Assembly (NCBI GenBank): GCA_963835165.1 | Contig: CAWIGD010000006.1 | Span: 1-64,000 of the forward strand | DNA length: 64,000 bases | Direction of reading: 5' to 3' | DNA from: VAZQ01 sp963835165 | GTDB lineage: Bacteria; Pseudomonadota; Alphaproteobacteria; Rhizobiales; Xanthobacteraceae | Part shown: one piece after another, positions 33,673-43,315 of the stretch | Numbering within the stretch: position 1 is the stretch's first letter | How the letters are laid out: each line of letters starts with the position of its first letter | Made by a program: the position numbers and the translations under genes | Notes under the pieces: generated by a model | Seen by the model: the letters and a program-made list of their open reading frames with translations, nothing else | What the model was told of the DNA's origin: nothing | Database searches by the model: none

Positions 33673-33877
33673 GAGACTGCTCCTTTGGGGAGTGCGGTGT
33701 CATGCAGCGGTGACGAAATCAAGATGCTCCGGTGCTGCGTTGATTGCCTGGCTGAGCGCGGATCCGGCGGCCGTCCGGCTCTAAAAGGTCGCCCGGCGAA
33801 GCCGCGTCGGTCGTTGTGGCTGCCCGGCACGGAACTGCGCGCCGGCTCATGTTCCGTTGACGCCGGTCTTGCGCACC

Positions 33878-34618
33878 TCAGGCCGGGGCGCGGAACTGCA
33901 GGAACCTGGCGTCCTGATAGGCGTACAGCTTACCGCTCTCCTGCATGCTCGGCAGGCACAATCGGACGATGCTGTCCGCGACCTTGTCCGGGGTTTCCAG
34001 CGTCATCGGATCCTCGCCCGGGAACGCCTGCGCGCGCATGCGGGTACGGATCGGGCCCGGCGTGAAAAGATTGATGCGGACGTTCGTTGTCGCAGTTTCG
34101 GCCGCATAGGTGCGTGCCAGCGTTTCCAGCGCCGCTTTGGAGACGGCGTATGGTCCCCAATAAGCCAGCGCCAGTGCCGCTACGCCAGAAGAGACGAAGA
34201 CGGCGCGGCCGGCGTCGGAAAGCCTCAGCAGCGGGTCCATGGCGCAGATCAGGCGCCAGTTGGCGGTAACGTTGACCGCCATGACCTCGTCCCAGGTCTT
34301 TGCGTCGACGTGGCCGAGGGGGGATAGCGGCCCGAGAATACCGGCGTTGCCGACCAGCACATCGAGCCGCCCGAAACGCTCGCGCAAGGCAAGGCCGAGC
34401 CGGTCGATGCCGGCGTAGTCCTTGAGGTCGAGCGGGACCAGGGTGGCCGAGCCGCCCGCGGCCTTGATCGCGTCATCGAGCTCCTCGAGCCCGCCGACCG
34501 TGCGCGCGAGGGCGACGATATGCGCGCCCGCCTTCGCCAGCGCGAGGGCGGTCGCGTAGCCGATGCCGCGCGAGGCGCCGGTGACGAGCGCGACGCGATC
34601 GGCGAGGGGAGGTGACAT
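33878..34618 (-). CDS. Short-chain dehydrogenase/reductase
   Basis: 246 residues, classical SDR. Cofactor motif TGASRGIGYA, NAG in VLVGNAGILG, catalytic S in VFVSSG, and Y-x-x-x-K in YAVSK. Arginine after the second strand (ALARTVGG) points to NADP. Substrate unknown; it is regularly found behind purF in this order. ATG 34618 is used; a TTG four codons earlier is an alternative. Start lies 46 bp after the purF stop. Confidence 0.9.
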   Translation of the reverse strand: MSPPLADRVALVTGASRGIGYATALALAKAGAHIVALARTVGGLEELDDAIKAAGGSATLVPLDLKDYAGIDRLGLALRERFGRLDVLVGNAGILGPLSPLGHVDAKTWDEVMAVNVTANWRLICAMDPLLRLSDAGRAVFVSSGVAALALAYWGPYAVSKAALETLARTYAAETATTNVRINLFTPGPIRTRMRAQAFPGEDPMTLETPDKVADSIVRLCLPSMQESGKLYAYQDARFLQFRAPA

Positions 34619-34664
34619 TGACGTGGACAACGCGTTTCACGCACTGGCGGAAAAACGCCGCGCG

Positions 34665-36203
34665 TCAACCCGCTTCGGCGAGCAGCGATAATTGCCGCGG
34701 CGACGCTTCCAGCCCGGTCTGGTCGGTAAGAGGGGTCGGATAATCACCGGTGAAGCAATGGTCGGTGAATTGCGGTCGCAGGGGATCGCGCTGCTCGTAA
34801 CCCATGGCGCGATAGATCCCCTCGACCGACAGAAACGCGAGCGAATCGGCGCCGATGAAGCTGCGCATGCCTTCGAGATCGTGGGTCGCCGCCAGGAGCT
34901 TGTCGCGTTCCGGCGTGTCGATGCCGTAATAGTCGGAATGGGTGATGGGCGGAGAGGCGATACGGAAATGCACCTCCGTGGCGCCGGCGTCACGCATCAT
35001 TTGCACGATCTTCACCGAGGTCGTGCCGCGGACGATGGAGTCGTCGATGAGCACGATCCGCTTGCCGTTGACGACCGCGCGATTGGCGCTGTGTTTGAGC
35101 CTCACGCCGAGCTGGCGGATCTGCTGGCTGGGCTCGATGAAGGTGCGCCCGATATAGTGGTTGCGGATGATGCCGAGCTCATAGGGAATCCCAAACTCCT
35201 GGGCATAGCCGATCGCCGCCGGAACGCCGGAATCGGGGACCGGGATTACCACATCGGCGGTGGCCGGTGCCTCGCGGGCAAGCTGCGCGCCCATGGTCTT
35301 GCGCACGTCGTACACGTTGCGGCCGCCAACGACCGAATCCGGGCGCGCAAAGTAAATGTACTCGAAGATGCAGGGCCGCGCCGCCATCGGCGGAAACGGC
35401 TTGTGCGAGTGCATGCCGTCCTCGTCGAATACGACGACCTCGCCATTCTCCACGTCGCGGACGTATTTCGCGCCGATGATGTCGAGTGCGCAGGTCTCCG
35501 AGGCAAGGATCGGATGGCCATCGAGCTTGCCGATCACCAGCGGGCGGATGCCGAGCGGGTCGCGCGCGCCGACAAGCTTCTTGTTGGTGAGACCAACGAA
35601 CGCATAGGCGCCTTCGAGCTGACGCAGCCCCTCGATGAAACGGTCGATGAAGCGATTGCGCTTGGCGTTGGCGACGAGATGCAGGATGACCTCGGTATCG
35701 GACGTGGACTGCATGATGGCGCCGTCGCGCACCAGCTGTCGTCGCAAGGTAAGGCCGTTGGTCAGATTGCCGTTGTGGCCGATGGCCAGGCCGCCGCCAT
35801 CGAGCTCGGCGAACAACGGCTGCACGTTGCGCAGGATGGTCTCGCCGGTGGTCGAATAGCGCACGTGGCCCATTGCCGACATGCCGGGCAGACGGTCGAT
35901 CACTTCCCGGCGCGAGAAGTTGTCGCCCACCAGGCCCATGCGCCGCTCGGAGTGGAACCTCTTGCCGTCGAACGAGACGATGCCCGCCGCTTCTTGCCCG
36001 CGGTGCTGGAGGGCATGCAGGCCGAGCGCAGTGATGGCAGCCGCATCCGGATGCCCGAAGATGCCGAAGACGCCGCATTCCTCCCGCAGCCGGTCGCCAT
36101 CCAGCTCGGGGTCGCCCCAGTTCGACGCGTCACGATCGGCCGAAGTCGGAGACATCCGACCATGGCCAAGATCGAGCCCGGCGTCGCTTGGAGTGTCGGT
36201 CAT
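34665..36203 (-). CDS. purF: Amidophosphoribosyltransferase
   Basis: 512 residues. First committed step of purine synthesis: PRPP plus glutamine to phosphoribosylamine. An N-terminal propeptide of about 42 residues precedes the nucleophile C43 (REECGVFGIFG). Glutaminase region with GHVRYSTTG and IGHNGNLTN; phosphoribosyltransferase motif IVLIDDSIVRGTTS. Start at 36203 because AGGAG lies nine bases upstream; an ATG at 36212 abuts that site. Follows cvpA by 33 bp, the classic cvpA-purF pair. Confidence 0.97.
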   Translation of the reverse strand: MTDTPSDAGLDLGHGRMSPTSADRDASNWGDPELDGDRLREECGVFGIFGHPDAAAITALGLHALQHRGQEAAGIVSFDGKRFHSERRMGLVGDNFSRREVIDRLPGMSAMGHVRYSTTGETILRNVQPLFAELDGGGLAIGHNGNLTNGLTLRRQLVRDGAIMQSTSDTEVILHLVANAKRNRFIDRFIEGLRQLEGAYAFVGLTNKKLVGARDPLGIRPLVIGKLDGHPILASETCALDIIGAKYVRDVENGEVVVFDEDGMHSHKPFPPMAARPCIFEYIYFARPDSVVGGRNVYDVRKTMGAQLAREAPATADVVIPVPDSGVPAAIGYAQEFGIPYELGIIRNHYIGRTFIEPSQQIRQLGVRLKHSANRAVVNGKRIVLIDDSIVRGTTSVKIVQMMRDAGATEVHFRIASPPITHSDYYGIDTPERDKLLAATHDLEGMRSFIGADSLAFLSVEGIYRAMGYEQRDPLRPQFTDHCFTGDYPTPLTDQTGLEASPRQLSLLAEAG

Positions 36204-36236
36204 CTTGCCCATCTCCTGGTTGAATTCCCGGCTCGG

Positions 36237-36881
36237 TCACCGCGGCGGAGCCTTGCCGCGGAGCAACTGCTGCATGCCGGACCGGTCGTTCGCTCCGTAA
36301 CCGGCTGCCTCGCTCGGGGCGTCCAGGCCCGACCGCTGGCCCGGCGTCGGCTCGTCCTCTTCCGGCTTGGGCTTCTTCAACCTTTTCAAGATGGTGCTTT
36401 CGGGATCATCCGGCAACATCGACATCAGCCAGTCGCCGGTTCCCTGCAGCACCACCCGCGACTTGGCGCTGCGGACCCACTCGGGCTGGCTGCGATCGGG
36501 CACCAGCCACGCGAAGAACAGGAAGGCCACGACCACGATGACCAACCCGCGCGCGAGCCCGAACAGAAAGCCCAGGGTGCGGTCGAGGGCGCCGATGCGG
36601 CTGTCCAGCACCATGTCGGAGAACCGAACGGTGATGATGGAAACGATCAGCAGGGTGCCCAGGAAGGTGCCGCCCACCACCACCGCGGCGGCGACGATGT
36701 CGTTGTTGAAGTAGGTCTTCGCGAACGGCAGCAGCTTCGTATAGCTGTACAGCGTGACCACCGCTGCGATCGCCCAGGCGGCGATCGAAAGCACCTCGCG
36801 CATGAAACCGCGGATCATGGCGAGCAGCGCAGAGATCAGCATGACGCCGATCAGGATAATGTCGAGGAGAGTGATGGGCAT
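36237..36881 (-). CDS. cvpA: CvpA family membrane protein
   Basis: 214 residues. Four membrane helices in the first 150 residues (LLDIILIGVMLISALLAM, VLSIAAWAIAAVVTLYS, VGGTFLGTLLIVSIITV, LARGLVIVVVAFLFFAWL) and a charged cytoplasmic tail (KRLKKPKPEEDEPTPGQR). Signature RGFMREVLSIAAW and ALDRTLGFLFGLARG. Named after colicin V production; linked to envelope homeostasis, mechanism unclear. Directly upstream of purF. The ATG at 36881 starts PITLLDI; a GTG eight codons earlier is less likely. Confidence 0.93.
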   Translation of the reverse strand: MPITLLDIILIGVMLISALLAMIRGFMREVLSIAAWAIAAVVTLYSYTKLLPFAKTYFNNDIVAAAVVVGGTFLGTLLIVSIITVRFSDMVLDSRIGALDRTLGFLFGLARGLVIVVVAFLFFAWLVPDRSQPEWVRSAKSRVVLQGTGDWLMSMLPDDPESTILKRLKKPKPEEDEPTPGQRSGLDAPSEAAGYGANDRSGMQQLLRGKAPPR

Positions 36882-37252
36882 GGTTGAGTTCGGACTCTCT
36901 GCCACTTCCAGGACACTGCCGGGCGAATCGGCAAGTCGATTTATACCAACCTTTGCGCGCGCCGCCTTGCCGGCAAGCCCCTGTCGAGGAATCGCCCCAA
37001 CTTATCAAGATTCCTGCCGTTATTGGCCCGCCGGCCCGTCCCGTCGCCGGTGCCAAGCGGGGCTCGGCAGTTCGGCCGCTGTATAGCGGGACGGGGGCGG
37101 CCCGTCACCCGTCTTGTTGATCGGCGTCACCGATCCCGATGGCGCATGGCGGTGCCGAGCGAGCCCGACTGGGCGGTCGGTGGTGCTTTGCGCCGTCTCG
37201 CTCGACGGAGCCACTGATCGATTAGCGATGGGCGCCACGGCGGAACGCCGCC
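36882..37252. other. Intergenic region upstream of cvpA-purF
   Basis: 371 bp with no supported gene. On the minus strand TATAAA (36945-36940) is a possible -10 for cvpA, without a clear -35. A 78-codon minus-strand frame starts at 37256 in ATGA overlap with the radA stop but shows no family features. Confidence 0.5.
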
Positions 37253-38728
37253 TCATCCGGCATCCGCCTTGCGCGCCCTGGCGTCCGTCGGCGGCCCTCT
37301 GTCGTCAGGGTTCCGGCGTCGGTCGTCGCTCGGATGCCGTCGGGCGTCCGTTCTCCCTCGCGCGGCGATGTCTGCGACCAAGCTCGCCAGGCTGCCGACC
37401 GGCTGCAGCGACAGCCCGGGCTCGCTCGACCCTTCCGCCCGCGCGGCGTCGGGAAGAATGGCACGGGCAAAGCCGAGCTTCTGCGCTTCCTTGAGCCGCG
37501 ATGCCGTTTGTGCCACCGGCCGCACCGCGCCCGAGAGCGAGATCTCTCCAAAATAGACCGCGTCGGCCGGCAACGATGCGCCAGCGAGGGAAGACACGAG
37601 CGCCGCGGCGGCAGCAAGATCAGCGGCCGGCTCCAGGATACGAAGCCCGCCCGCGACATTGAGATAGACGTCATGGCCGGAGAGCCGCACGCCGCAGTGA
37701 GCCTCAAGGACGGCAAGCACCATCGACAAGCGGTTCTGGTCCCACCCGTTCACCGCGCGCCGCGGCGTGCCGAGCGAGGACGGGGCGACCAGCGCCTGGA
37801 TTTCAACCAGCAAAGGGCGGCTCCCTTCGATCCCGGCGAAGACCGCGGTGCCGGGCGAACCGAGGTCGCGCTCGGAAAGAAAGAGCTCGGAGGGGTTGGT
37901 AATTTCGCGCAATCCGCCACCGGTCATCTCGAATACGCCGATCTCATCGGTCGGACCGAAGCGGTTCTTGGCCGCGCGCAGGACGCGGAACTGGTGCGAG
38001 CCCTCGCCTTCGAACGACAGCACCGCATCGACCATGTGCTCGACCACGCGCGGCCCGGCGATCTGGCCGTCCTTGGTGACGTGACCGACCAGGATCACAG
38101 CCGTGCCCGAGCGCTTGGCGAAGCGGATCAGCGCCTGCGCGCTCGCGCGCACCTGGGTGACGGTGCCGGGAGCGGATTCGACCATGTCGGTCCACATGGT
38201 CTGGATGGAATCGATGATGACGAGACGCGGGGTCTCGCCTTCGCCGAGCGTCGCCACGATGTCCTCAATCGAGGTCTCGGCGGCGAGCTCGACCTGCGCG
38301 CCCGCGAGGCCGAGCCGCTCGGCGCGCAGCCGCACCTGCGCGACCGCTTCCTCGCCGGAAATATAGACTGCACGCTGCTTGGCGCGGGCCAGGGTCGCCG
38401 CCACCTGGATCAGCAACGTCGATTTGCCGATGCCGGGATCGCCCCCGAGGAGCAGCACGGAGCCGCGCACGAAGCCGCCGCCGGTGACACGGTCGAACTC
38501 GGCGAGCCCCGAGGCGAGTCTTGGTGCGTCGCGGGTCGCACCGGCGAGCGCCTCGAGCGCGAACGCGCGCCCCTTGCGCGGCGCGCGACCGGGCATTTGC
38601 GGCCGGGCGCTCGCTGCGTTTTCCTCGGCGATGGTGTTCCATTCACCGCAGGCGTCGCACTTGCCTTGCCAGCGGCCGTAGGTCGCGCCGCAGTTCTGGC
38701 AGATGAAACTCGCTTCGCGACGGGCCAT
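37253..38728 (-). CDS. radA: DNA repair protein RadA
   Basis: 491 residues. N-terminal zinc finger with C10, C13, C24 and C27; RecA-like ATPase with Walker A GGDPGIGKSTLL, Walker B LVIIDSIQTMW, and the RadA-specific AAKNRFGPTDEIGVFEM (KNRFG motif); C-terminal Lon-protease-like domain (LNVAGGLRILEPAADLAAAAAL). Helps branch migration in recombination. The last 30 residues (RRHPSDDRRRNPDDR...) form an unusual charged extension. Confidence 0.97.
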   Translation of the reverse strand: MARREASFICQNCGATYGRWQGKCDACGEWNTIAEENAASARPQMPGRAPRKGRAFALEALAGATRDAPRLASGLAEFDRVTGGGFVRGSVLLLGGDPGIGKSTLLIQVAATLARAKQRAVYISGEEAVAQVRLRAERLGLAGAQVELAAETSIEDIVATLGEGETPRLVIIDSIQTMWTDMVESAPGTVTQVRASAQALIRFAKRSGTAVILVGHVTKDGQIAGPRVVEHMVDAVLSFEGEGSHQFRVLRAAKNRFGPTDEIGVFEMTGGGLREITNPSELFLSERDLGSPGTAVFAGIEGSRPLLVEIQALVAPSSLGTPRRAVNGWDQNRLSMVLAVLEAHCGVRLSGHDVYLNVAGGLRILEPAADLAAAAALVSSLAGASLPADAVYFGEISLSGAVRPVAQTASRLKEAQKLGFARAILPDAARAEGSSEPGLSLQPVGSLASLVADIAARGRTDARRHPSDDRRRNPDDRGPPTDARARKADAG

Positions 38729-38824
38729 TGTTCGGATTACCGCTCATTCCTTGCCCGTGTTCTGCGCCTGCGCAGGGCGAGGCGGATGCAGACCGAGAGT
38801 GCGCTGCGCCGTCAGGGCTCCGAC

Positions 38825-39985
38825 TCACGCGCCTTTGTAGACGCGATGATAGCGCCGTCCGAGGCTGGTGAGCACCTCATAGCCGACCGTGCCCATGGCG
38901 GCGGCGAGATCATCGATGCTCATGCCCTCGCCGATCAGCGTGGCCAGATCGCCGCGACGCACGGTACCCTCGGGCAGAGCCGTGACGTCGACGGCGAACA
39001 GGTCCATGGACACGCGGCCGGCGATGGGGCAACGCCTCCCGGCCACGATCACTTCGGCTGCCGACTTGCCCTTGGAGGCGCCGGCCGACCGCAGGAAGCC
39101 GTCCGCGTAGCCGACGGCCACCAACGCAATGCGGCTCGGTCGGGATGCGGCAAAGGTGGCGCCATAGCCGACGGTTTCGCCCTTGCCGACCGCGCGTACC
39201 TGGATGATCCGGCCCTTGAGCTCGACCACCGGACGCATGGGGTTCTTCCGCCCCGGGGTCGGGTTGACGCCGTAGAGCGCCACGCCGGGACGAACCAGAT
39301 CGCAGTACACGGTGCCGCCAAGGAATATTCCGGAAGAATTCGCCAGCGAGGACGCGAGCCCGCGATAGAGAATGCGGATTTCGCGAAACAGACGGATCTG
39401 CTGGTCGTTCATCGGGTGGTCGGGGATGTCGGCGCAGGCCAGTTGGCTCATCAGCAGCGTGAAGCCATGGCTTTCGGACTGGAGGCGGGGCGCGATGGCG
39501 GCCGCTTCGTCCATCGTGAGCCCCAGTCTGTTCATGCCGGTGTCAACGTGGAGCGCGGCACCCCCGCGCCAATTGTTGATGGCGACGAACGCATCCCACT
39601 CGGCAAGCTCGGTCGTGCTGTTGATGACCGGCTGCAAATAATCGTTGGCGAAGGCCTGCGCCGAACCCGGCATGACTCCGTTGAGAACGTAGATCGTCGC
39701 CTCCGGCGCCAGCGCCCGCACGCGCCGACCTTCGGCGACGTCGGCGACAAAGAAGGTCCTGCATCCGGCTTTCGACAATGTGTGCGTGACCGGTTCGAGC
39801 CCGCAGCCATAACCGTCGCCTTTGACGACCGCGGCGCATTCGACCGGCACGGTGGTGCCGGCGAGCATCCTCCAATTCGCCTCGATGGCGGCAAGATCGA
39901 TGGTCAGAAGACCACCCGCTTCCGTTGGGTCGGAAGCATCGGCCGCCGCATCGACTTGGCGCAAGTCGGGCTCGTGGATGGTCAT
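38825..39985 (-). CDS. alr: Alanine racemase
   Basis: 386 residues, fold type III PLP enzyme making D-alanine for peptidoglycan. PLP lysine K55 in AAVVKGDGYGCG, HVDTGMNRLGL, and the second catalytic tyrosine in TVGYGATF; DLFAVDV segment near the C-terminus. The PLP motif is VKGDGYG rather than the common VKANAYG. The first 25 residues are an extra N-terminal stretch. Lies between dnaB and radA, the usual place in this order. Confidence 0.95.
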   Translation of the reverse strand: MTIHEPDLRQVDAAADASDPTEAGGLLTIDLAAIEANWRMLAGTTVPVECAAVVKGDGYGCGLEPVTHTLSKAGCRTFFVADVAEGRRVRALAPEATIYVLNGVMPGSAQAFANDYLQPVINSTTELAEWDAFVAINNWRGGAALHVDTGMNRLGLTMDEAAAIAPRLQSESHGFTLLMSQLACADIPDHPMNDQQIRLFREIRILYRGLASSLANSSGIFLGGTVYCDLVRPGVALYGVNPTPGRKNPMRPVVELKGRIIQVRAVGKGETVGYGATFAASRPSRIALVAVGYADGFLRSAGASKGKSAAEVIVAGRRCPIAGRVSMDLFAVDVTALPEGTVRRGDLATLIGEGMSIDDLAAAMGTVGYEVLTSLGRRYHRVYKGA

Positions 39986-40112
39986 GAAAGAGACTTATGG
40001 CGGGGCCGCGTCCGCCCGTCTAGTGCTGGCGACAGTTGGGCCGCGTCAACCGATAGCGGTCTCGTAAACCCGTTGCCCCGGCTGCGTGATCTCGGTTGCG
40101 CGTTTCTCACGG

Positions 40113-41609
40113 TCAGACCGGTTCGGGCATCTGATCGTCGCGCGCAAGGTTGTCGAAGCGGGTGACGGCCGCGTCGAATTGAACGTTGACGGTGCCGGTC
40201 GGGCCGTGGCGTTGCTTGCCGATGATGATCTCGGCTTTGCCGTGCACGGCGGCCATCTCCACCTGCCACTTCGTATATTCGTCGGTGCCGGGCCGCGGCT
40301 CCTTGTTGCTGAGGTAATACTCCTCGCGAAACACGAACATCACCACGTCGGCATCCTGCTCGATCGAGCCCGACTCGCGCAGATCGGAAAGCTGTGGCCG
40401 CTTATCGTCCCGGTTCTCGACTTGCCGCGACAATTGCGAGAGCGCCATGACCGGAACGTTGAGTTCCTTGGCGAGCGCCTTCAGGTTGGTGGTGATCTCG
40501 GTCACCTCCTGCACGCGGTTTTCCTGCGAACGCCGGCTCGATCCTTGCAGCAACTGGATGTAGTCGATGACCACCAGATCGAGACCTTTTTGTCGCTTGA
40601 GACGCCGCGCGCGGGCGGCAAGCTGCGCCACCGTCAGTCCGCCGGTCTCGTCGATGAAGAACGGCAAGTGCTGCAGCTCGACTGCGACGTCCTTGATCTT
40701 CTCGAAGTCACGCTCGTTGATGCCGCCACGCCTGATCGTGCTGGACGGAATGCCGCTCTGCTCGGCGATGATGCGGGTCGCCAGCTGCTCGGCCGACATT
40801 TCGAGCGAGAAGAAGCCCACGATGCCCCCGTTCACCGTGTCGATGTGTCCGTCGGCCCGCACCTCGCCGCGCCAAGCGCGTGCGACGTTGTAGGCGATAT
40901 TGGTCGCGAGCGCGGTCTTGCCCATGCCGGGGCGACCGGCGACGATGATCAGGTCCGAGGACTGCAGACCGCCCATCTTGTTGTCGAGGTCCTTGAGACC
41001 GGTTGCCAGGCCGGAGAGCCGTCCCTCGCGCTGGTAGGCACGTGCCGCCATGTCGACTGCGGTGGTGAGGGCTGTTTCGAACCTTTGGAACCCCCCGCCA
41101 TAGCGGCCGACCTCGGCGAGCTCGTACAGGCGGCGCTCGGCGTCCTCGATCTGGTCGCGCGGGGCGAAATCGACCGGCGCCTCGAAGGCGACATTGACCA
41201 TATCCTCGCCGATATTGATCAGCTCGCGGCGGGTCGCGAGGTCGTAGACCGTGCGTCCGTAATCCACCGCGTTGATGATGGTCGTTGCTTCGGCTGCGAG
41301 ACGGGCAAGGTACTGGGCGAGCGTCAACCCGGCGATGTCGATCTCGGCGGGCAGAAACGTCTTCAAGGTCACCGGGGAGGCGAGCTTGCCCGTGCGAATC
41401 AGGCTGCGCGCTATGTCGTAGATCTGCTGATGGATAGGCTCGAAGAAATGCGGTGGCTCGAGAAAATCACTGACGCGGTAAAGCGCCTCGTTGTTGACGA
41501 GGATGGCACCCAGAAGCGCCTGCTCCGCTTCGATGTTGTGCGGTGCGGCGCGGTAGGGCGGCACCGGTTCTCCCGCTTGCTTGCGCGCTGTCGAATCGAG
41601 GGGGGCCAT
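40113..41609 (-). CDS. dnaB: Replicative DNA helicase DnaB
   Basis: 498 residues. N-terminal DnaG-interaction domain (PHNIEAEQALLGAILVN), linker, and RecA-type helicase domain with Walker A GRPGMGKTALATNIA, Walker B DLVVIDYIQLL and the arginine-containing EVTEITTNLKALAKEL segment; SQLSRQVENR is the usual motif 4. ATG 41609 is chosen; a GTG fifteen codons earlier is in frame. No intein is present. Confidence 0.97.
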   Translation of the reverse strand: MAPLDSTARKQAGEPVPPYRAAPHNIEAEQALLGAILVNNEALYRVSDFLEPPHFFEPIHQQIYDIARSLIRTGKLASPVTLKTFLPAEIDIAGLTLAQYLARLAAEATTIINAVDYGRTVYDLATRRELINIGEDMVNVAFEAPVDFAPRDQIEDAERRLYELAEVGRYGGGFQRFETALTTAVDMAARAYQREGRLSGLATGLKDLDNKMGGLQSSDLIIVAGRPGMGKTALATNIAYNVARAWRGEVRADGHIDTVNGGIVGFFSLEMSAEQLATRIIAEQSGIPSSTIRRGGINERDFEKIKDVAVELQHLPFFIDETGGLTVAQLAARARRLKRQKGLDLVVIDYIQLLQGSSRRSQENRVQEVTEITTNLKALAKELNVPVMALSQLSRQVENRDDKRPQLSDLRESGSIEQDADVVMFVFREEYYLSNKEPRPGTDEYTKWQVEMAAVHGKAEIIIGKQRHGPTGTVNVQFDAAVTRFDNLARDDQMPEPV

Positions 41610-41812
41610 GATGCGGAGCGAATCGCTTTCCAATCGGTCGAAAGAGTGGCGCACTTACACCCCCCGCCAACTCAAGGCGACCGTTCATTGCTGCTGTCCC
41701 CGCTACTCACCGCGCGCAAATAACTGTCGAATGTGCTTGCGGCGCACTTGACCATCGAATGCGCTCGCGGAGCACCTGACCATCAACGGCTAGTAGAGCA
41801 GGGGGGCGCCGC

Positions 41813-43069
41813 TTATTCTCCGGCAAGCCGCAATGCCGGGCGTCCCCCGTGCTCAAGTGCGCGCAGCCGCGCCTCTTCGCGCGTGATGTAATCGCGGGTC
41901 ATCGGCACGATGCCCTGCTTTTTGGTCAACTGCAGCTGGAAAACCATCATCGCCTGCTCGCGGAACGCCATCTCCGACGCCGCAAGGTAGAATTCCCACA
42001 TGCGCGTAAACCTCATGTCATAGAGCCGCTCGACCTGCTCCCGATGGGCGAGGAAGCGGGCGCGCCATGCCTTGAGGGTCTCGGCATAATGCAGGCGTAG
42101 GATCTCAATATCGGTGACCAGCAGGCCGGCCCGCTCGACCGCCGGCAGCACCTCGGACAACGCCGGAATGTAGCCACCCGGAAAGATGTATTTTTCGAGC
42201 CAGGGATTGGTCACGTTGGGACCTTCGGACCGTCCGATCGAATGCAACAGCATCACCCCATCGTCATCGAGGAGGGCGTGGCACTTGCGAAAGAAGGCGT
42301 CATAAAAGCCGACGCCTACATGCTCGAACATGCCGACCGAAACGATGCGGTCGAATTTCTCCGCCATGTCCCGGTAGTCCTGCAGTCGGAACTCGACCTG
42401 CTCCGATAGTCCTTTTTCGCTCGCGCGCGCGCGCGCGAGCGCAAGCTGCTGCTCCGAAAGCGTGATGCCGGTAACGCGCGCCCCGCAGAGCTCGGCAAGA
42501 TAGAGCGCAAGCCCGCCCCAGCCGCAGCCGATGTCGAGCACGCGCCTGTCCTTCGTCATGAGAAGCTTCGCCGTAAGGTGCCGTTTCTTGGCGAGTTGGG
42601 CGTCGTCGAGCGATTGTTCCTCGGTTTCGAAATAGGCGCAGCTGTATTGCCGATCGGCGTCGAGGAACAACGCATAGAGTTGGCCATCAAGATCGTAATG
42701 ATGCGCGACGTTGCGCCGGGCTCGCCCGCGTGGATTGAATTGCTTCAACCGCCGATGGAGGTAGCGCGCCAGCCATCGCAACTGCGCCCACGACGGCAGG
42801 CTGGCGGGGTGGCGTTGCCCAAGCACGATCGCAAGCACGTCGGCGATGGTGCCGTGCTCGACCACGACGCTCCCGTCCATATAGGCTTCGCCGAATGTCA
42901 GCATGGGATCGGCGAGAACGGCGCGCTCGGCGGCCCGCGTGATAAAGCGGATCGCCGCCGGCCTGCCGGTGCCATCCCCGCACGCAAATACGGACCCTGC
43001 CGCGGTGGTGACCCGGAGATCCCCGGTGCGGATCAGCCTCGCGAACTCCATCCGAAGCAACCGATCCAC
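41813..43069 (-). CDS. cfa: Cyclopropane-fatty-acyl-phospholipid synthase (first paralogue)
   Basis: 418 residues. SAM-dependent methyltransferase that adds a methylene bridge to unsaturated acyl chains of membrane lipids. SAM motif VLDIGCGWGGLALYLAE, EHVG in VGMFEHVGVGFYD, IFPGGYIPALSE and a lipid-facing N-terminal domain. GTG start at 43069 is well supported by AGGAGG six bases upstream. The leader and start are nearly identical to those of the second paralogue at 43316-44587. Confidence 0.95.
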   Translation of the reverse strand: MDRLLRMEFARLIRTGDLRVTTAAGSVFACGDGTGRPAAIRFITRAAERAVLADPMLTFGEAYMDGSVVVEHGTIADVLAIVLGQRHPASLPSWAQLRWLARYLHRRLKQFNPRGRARRNVAHHYDLDGQLYALFLDADRQYSCAYFETEEQSLDDAQLAKKRHLTAKLLMTKDRRVLDIGCGWGGLALYLAELCGARVTGITLSEQQLALARARASEKGLSEQVEFRLQDYRDMAEKFDRIVSVGMFEHVGVGFYDAFFRKCHALLDDDGVMLLHSIGRSEGPNVTNPWLEKYIFPGGYIPALSEVLPAVERAGLLVTDIEILRLHYAETLKAWRARFLAHREQVERLYDMRFTRMWEFYLAASEMAFREQAMMVFQLQLTKKQGIVPMTRDYITREEARLRALEHGGRPALRLAGE

Positions 43070-43177
43070 CGGCCGCCTCCTACCGCGTCAACCCCTTCAC
43101 CCGCCAAGCCGACCTTATGGCCAACTGGTTGCGAAACGGATCGAGCAGGCTCGCCCAAGGCGCAGCCCTCAGGAACA

Positions 43178-43206
43178 ATTAAAACAAAGTCCTGCCACCG
43201 CGGCAA
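43178..43206 (-). promoter_or_regulatory. Promoter of the first cfa paralogue
   Basis: On the minus strand TTGCCG (43206-43201), 17 bases, TTTAAT (43183-43178). The same boxes with the same spacing and an identical GGACTTTGT spacer end occur upstream of the second paralogue. The predicted transcript has a leader of about 100 bases. Confidence 0.6.
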
Positions 43207-43315
43207 CGTGCCTGAATTGCAGGAATTGCGGATATTGTTGCGGGTTTTGTCGGAAATTGTCACCAAGTCGACCAAGGATGCTTGGTGGGCCCGGCAGCCG
43301 CATGTGCAGTGGGCT

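Noticed and set aside
37020..37256. 78-codon frame starting in ATGA overlap with the radA stop
   Set aside because: The overlap resembles translational coupling, but the sequence has no family features and composition typical of non-coding GC-rich DNA.
37334..40165. 943-codon plus-strand open frame opposite radA and alr
   Set aside because: Complement of two clearly real genes, with biased composition (many G, R, H, D). Similar shadows at 8524-10374, 32485-34065, 34692-36887, 40086-41723, 59923-61206 and 62309-63706 were rejected for the same reason.
42418..42441. Alternating CG run that looks like a hairpin or Z-DNA repeat
   Set aside because: It lies inside the first cfa gene and encodes Ala-Arg codons in a helix; no sign of a separate element.
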